From CAYNLG01 sp964397995 (lineage in GTDB: Bacteria > Planctomycetota > Phycisphaerae > FEN-1346), in the NCBI GenBank assembly GCA_964397995.1, contig CAYNLG010000114.1, forward strand, positions 1-8,037: a DNA stretch of 8,037 bases. Reading direction: 5' to 3'. Position numbers and translations under genes: made by a program. Each line of letters starts with the position of its first letter. Position 1 is the first letter of the stretch. The notes under the pieces were generated by a model that was not told the DNA's origin, searched no databases, and was given only the letters and a program-made list of their open reading frames with translations. Of this stretch, positions 7,392-8,037 are shown in pieces.

Positions 7392-7625
7392 TCACACAGA
7401 GCAGATGGCCCGAGTGAGCGGGCCGTCCGTCGGTCGCATCCGCCGCGAGACGAATTGCAGCGCGCCCCTTATCATCCTTATGGCACGCATCTCAACCTGC
7501 GATTCGTTCAGCGTGCCGATCACCGCCTCGTTGCCTTCGGCCGCTTGGTCCTTAAGCCACTTCAGGATGGCCGCGTTGTGCAGCGACTGCGCGATCGTCT
7601 CCCGCCCCAGGGACAACTTGGACAC
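7392..7625 (-). CDS. Possible small protein of unknown function (77 residues, GTG start)
   Basis: A minus-strand frame runs from a GTG at 7625-7623 to a TGA at 7394-7392. Third codon positions are mostly G or C, the composition is ordinary rather than Arg/Pro-rich, and the sequence looks helical and soluble (RETIAQSLHNAAILKWLKDQ; VEMRAIRMIRGALQFVSRRM). These points favour a real gene or gene fragment over a shadow. Against it, no Shine-Dalgarno is visible before the GTG, no ATG lies upstream, and the open frame continues back to a TAA near 7675 without coding-like codons. It could be a remnant cut off when the neighbouring insertion sequence arrived. I do not recognise a family. An overlapping 80-codon plus-strand frame (7405-7647) is treated as its shadow. 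Confidence 0.4.
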   Translation of the reverse strand: MSKLSLGRETIAQSLHNAAILKWLKDQAAEGNEAVIGTLNESQVEMRAIRMIRGALQFVSRRMRPTDGPLTRAICSV

Positions 7626-7645
7626 TCGTTTGCGTTGGGTAGAAT
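7618..7645 (+). promoter_or_regulatory. Sigma-70-type promoter reading into the transposase remnant
   Basis: TTGGAC (7618-7623) and TAGAAT (7640-7645) are separated by 16 bases. They match the -35 and -10 consensus well and are the best such pair I found in the window. The pair lies about 30 bases before the AAAGGAG and ATG of the transposase remnant, so the start of the insertion sequence still looks able to drive transcription. Confidence 0.5.
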
Positions 7646-7661
7646 GAACAGGCCCGAAGGG

Positions 7662-7668
7662 AAAGGAG
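7662..7668 (+). promoter_or_regulatory. Ribosome binding site of the transposase remnant
   Basis: AAAGGAG lies 7 bases before the ATG at 7676. It marks the original translation start of the transposase, yet that ATG is out of frame with the conserved transposase residues downstream, which reveals a frameshift. Confidence 0.6.
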
Positions 7669-7675
7669 TGTTACG

Positions 7676-8037
7676 ATGGCGAAGATGGAACCCAGGCCTT
7701 CGGGGGCTTCGCGGGGAGGACCTCGAAACGCTCTCCCGCGAGCTCGGCGTCACCGCGGCACGCCTGGCCCAGTGGCGCGATGCCTTCCTCGCCGCCGGGA
7801 CCACCGGCCTCATCCCCGACCGGCCGGACTTTCTGTGGGGCACCGACCTGACGACCGCCGTCACCGTCCAGGGCGGCCAGGTCGGCGTCTTCGTCGCCGT
7901 CGATCACCACACCGCCACGTGCGTCGGCCTCCACGAACCCGAAGGCAACGGCTGCGCCGAACGGTTCATCCGGACCCTCAAGGAGAACCTCCTCTGGGTC
8001 CGCACCTTCGAGACCGTCGAGGACCTCCGCCAGGCGC
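7676..8037 (+). pseudogene. IS3-like DDE transposase, frameshifted and internally deleted, cut by window end
   Basis: From the ATG at 7676 the frame begins MAKMEPRPSGASR, then runs into nonsense. One G too many in the run at 7713-7716 would explain this: in frame 3 the protein continues EDLETLSRELGVTAARL, AQWRDAFLAAG, a helix-turn-helix start as in IS3-type OrfA. At about 7806-7820 it jumps to DRPDFLWGTD, the beginning of the catalytic core (first Asp at 7845-7847), followed by VGVFVAVDHHTATCVG. At about 7926-7937 it jumps again to HEPEGNGCAERFIRTLKEN, holding the catalytic Glu (7959-7961). Related transposases carry a long stretch at each junction; the second missing block holds the middle catalytic Asp (HxDxGSQY-type motif). 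The product could therefore not be active. Frame 3 is open from 7644 to the window end, so both deletions are in frame. The 3' end and right inverted repeat lie outside the window. Confidence 0.8.

Noticed and set aside
4685..7417. 910-codon plus-strand frame, longer than the GH123-like gene it overlaps
   Set aside because: It is the +1 shadow of the GH123-like gene: extremely Arg/Gly/Ala-rich and without domain motifs. Length alone is misleading at this GC content.
7407..7424. Hairpin GGCCCG-AGTGAG-CGGGCC as a terminator
   Set aside because: A 6-bp stem without a T-tract, lying inside the 3' end of the small minus-strand frame; likely chance in GC-rich sequence.
1..8037. CRISPR array, tRNA or rRNA genes, defence or toxin-antitoxin operon
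   Set aside because: No spaced direct repeats, tRNA-like cloverleaf or rRNA-like sequence was noticed, and the ParS-like module has no toxin gene beside it.

Overview
The window is very GC-rich, with strongly G/C-biased third codon positions. Its gene content fits an uncultured Planctomycetota/PVC-type or similar high-GC bacterium: a large secreted GH123/DUF4091-type protein, a secreted FG-GAP (VCBS) protein, a long SEC-C metal-binding protein and an insertion-sequence remnant. The taxonomic guess is inference from composition and gene families; no marker gene is present.

Layout from left to right. (1) Positions 1-159 hold the 3' end of an unrecognised forward gene. (2) Positions 243-2660 (+) encode an 805-residue cytoplasmic protein ending in a SEC-C zinc motif, preceded by an MbcA/ParS-like module. 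Its function is unknown. (3) Positions 2716-4620 (-) encode a 634-residue exported protein with five DxDxDG-type FG-GAP repeats, convergent with gene 2. (4) Positions 4621-4787 are a divergent intergenic region with a striking 33-bp inverted repeat. (5) Positions 4788-7259 (+) encode an 823-residue exported protein with an N-terminal beta-sandwich and a GH123/DUF4091-like region whose expected Asp-Glu catalytic pair is not seen. (6) Positions 7260-7391 are intergenic with a GC-rich stem-loop just after the stop. (7) Positions 7392-7625 (-) may hold a small gene of unknown function. (8) From 7618 to the window end there is a promoter, a strong ribosome binding site and a decayed IS3-like transposase. 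It is frameshifted near its start and appears to have lost two internal blocks, including the second catalytic Asp.

The two exported proteins (3 and 5) are divergently transcribed from a shared 167-bp region. They may be co-regulated and act outside the cytoplasmic membrane, perhaps in polysaccharide or glycan turnover; this is inferred only from families and layout. The SEC-C gene and the IS remnant show no evident functional link to them. I see no tRNA, rRNA, CRISPR array or convincing new defence system. The best leads are the inverted repeat, the atypical GH123-like active-site segment, the ParS-like plus SEC-C architecture and the doubly deleted transposase.
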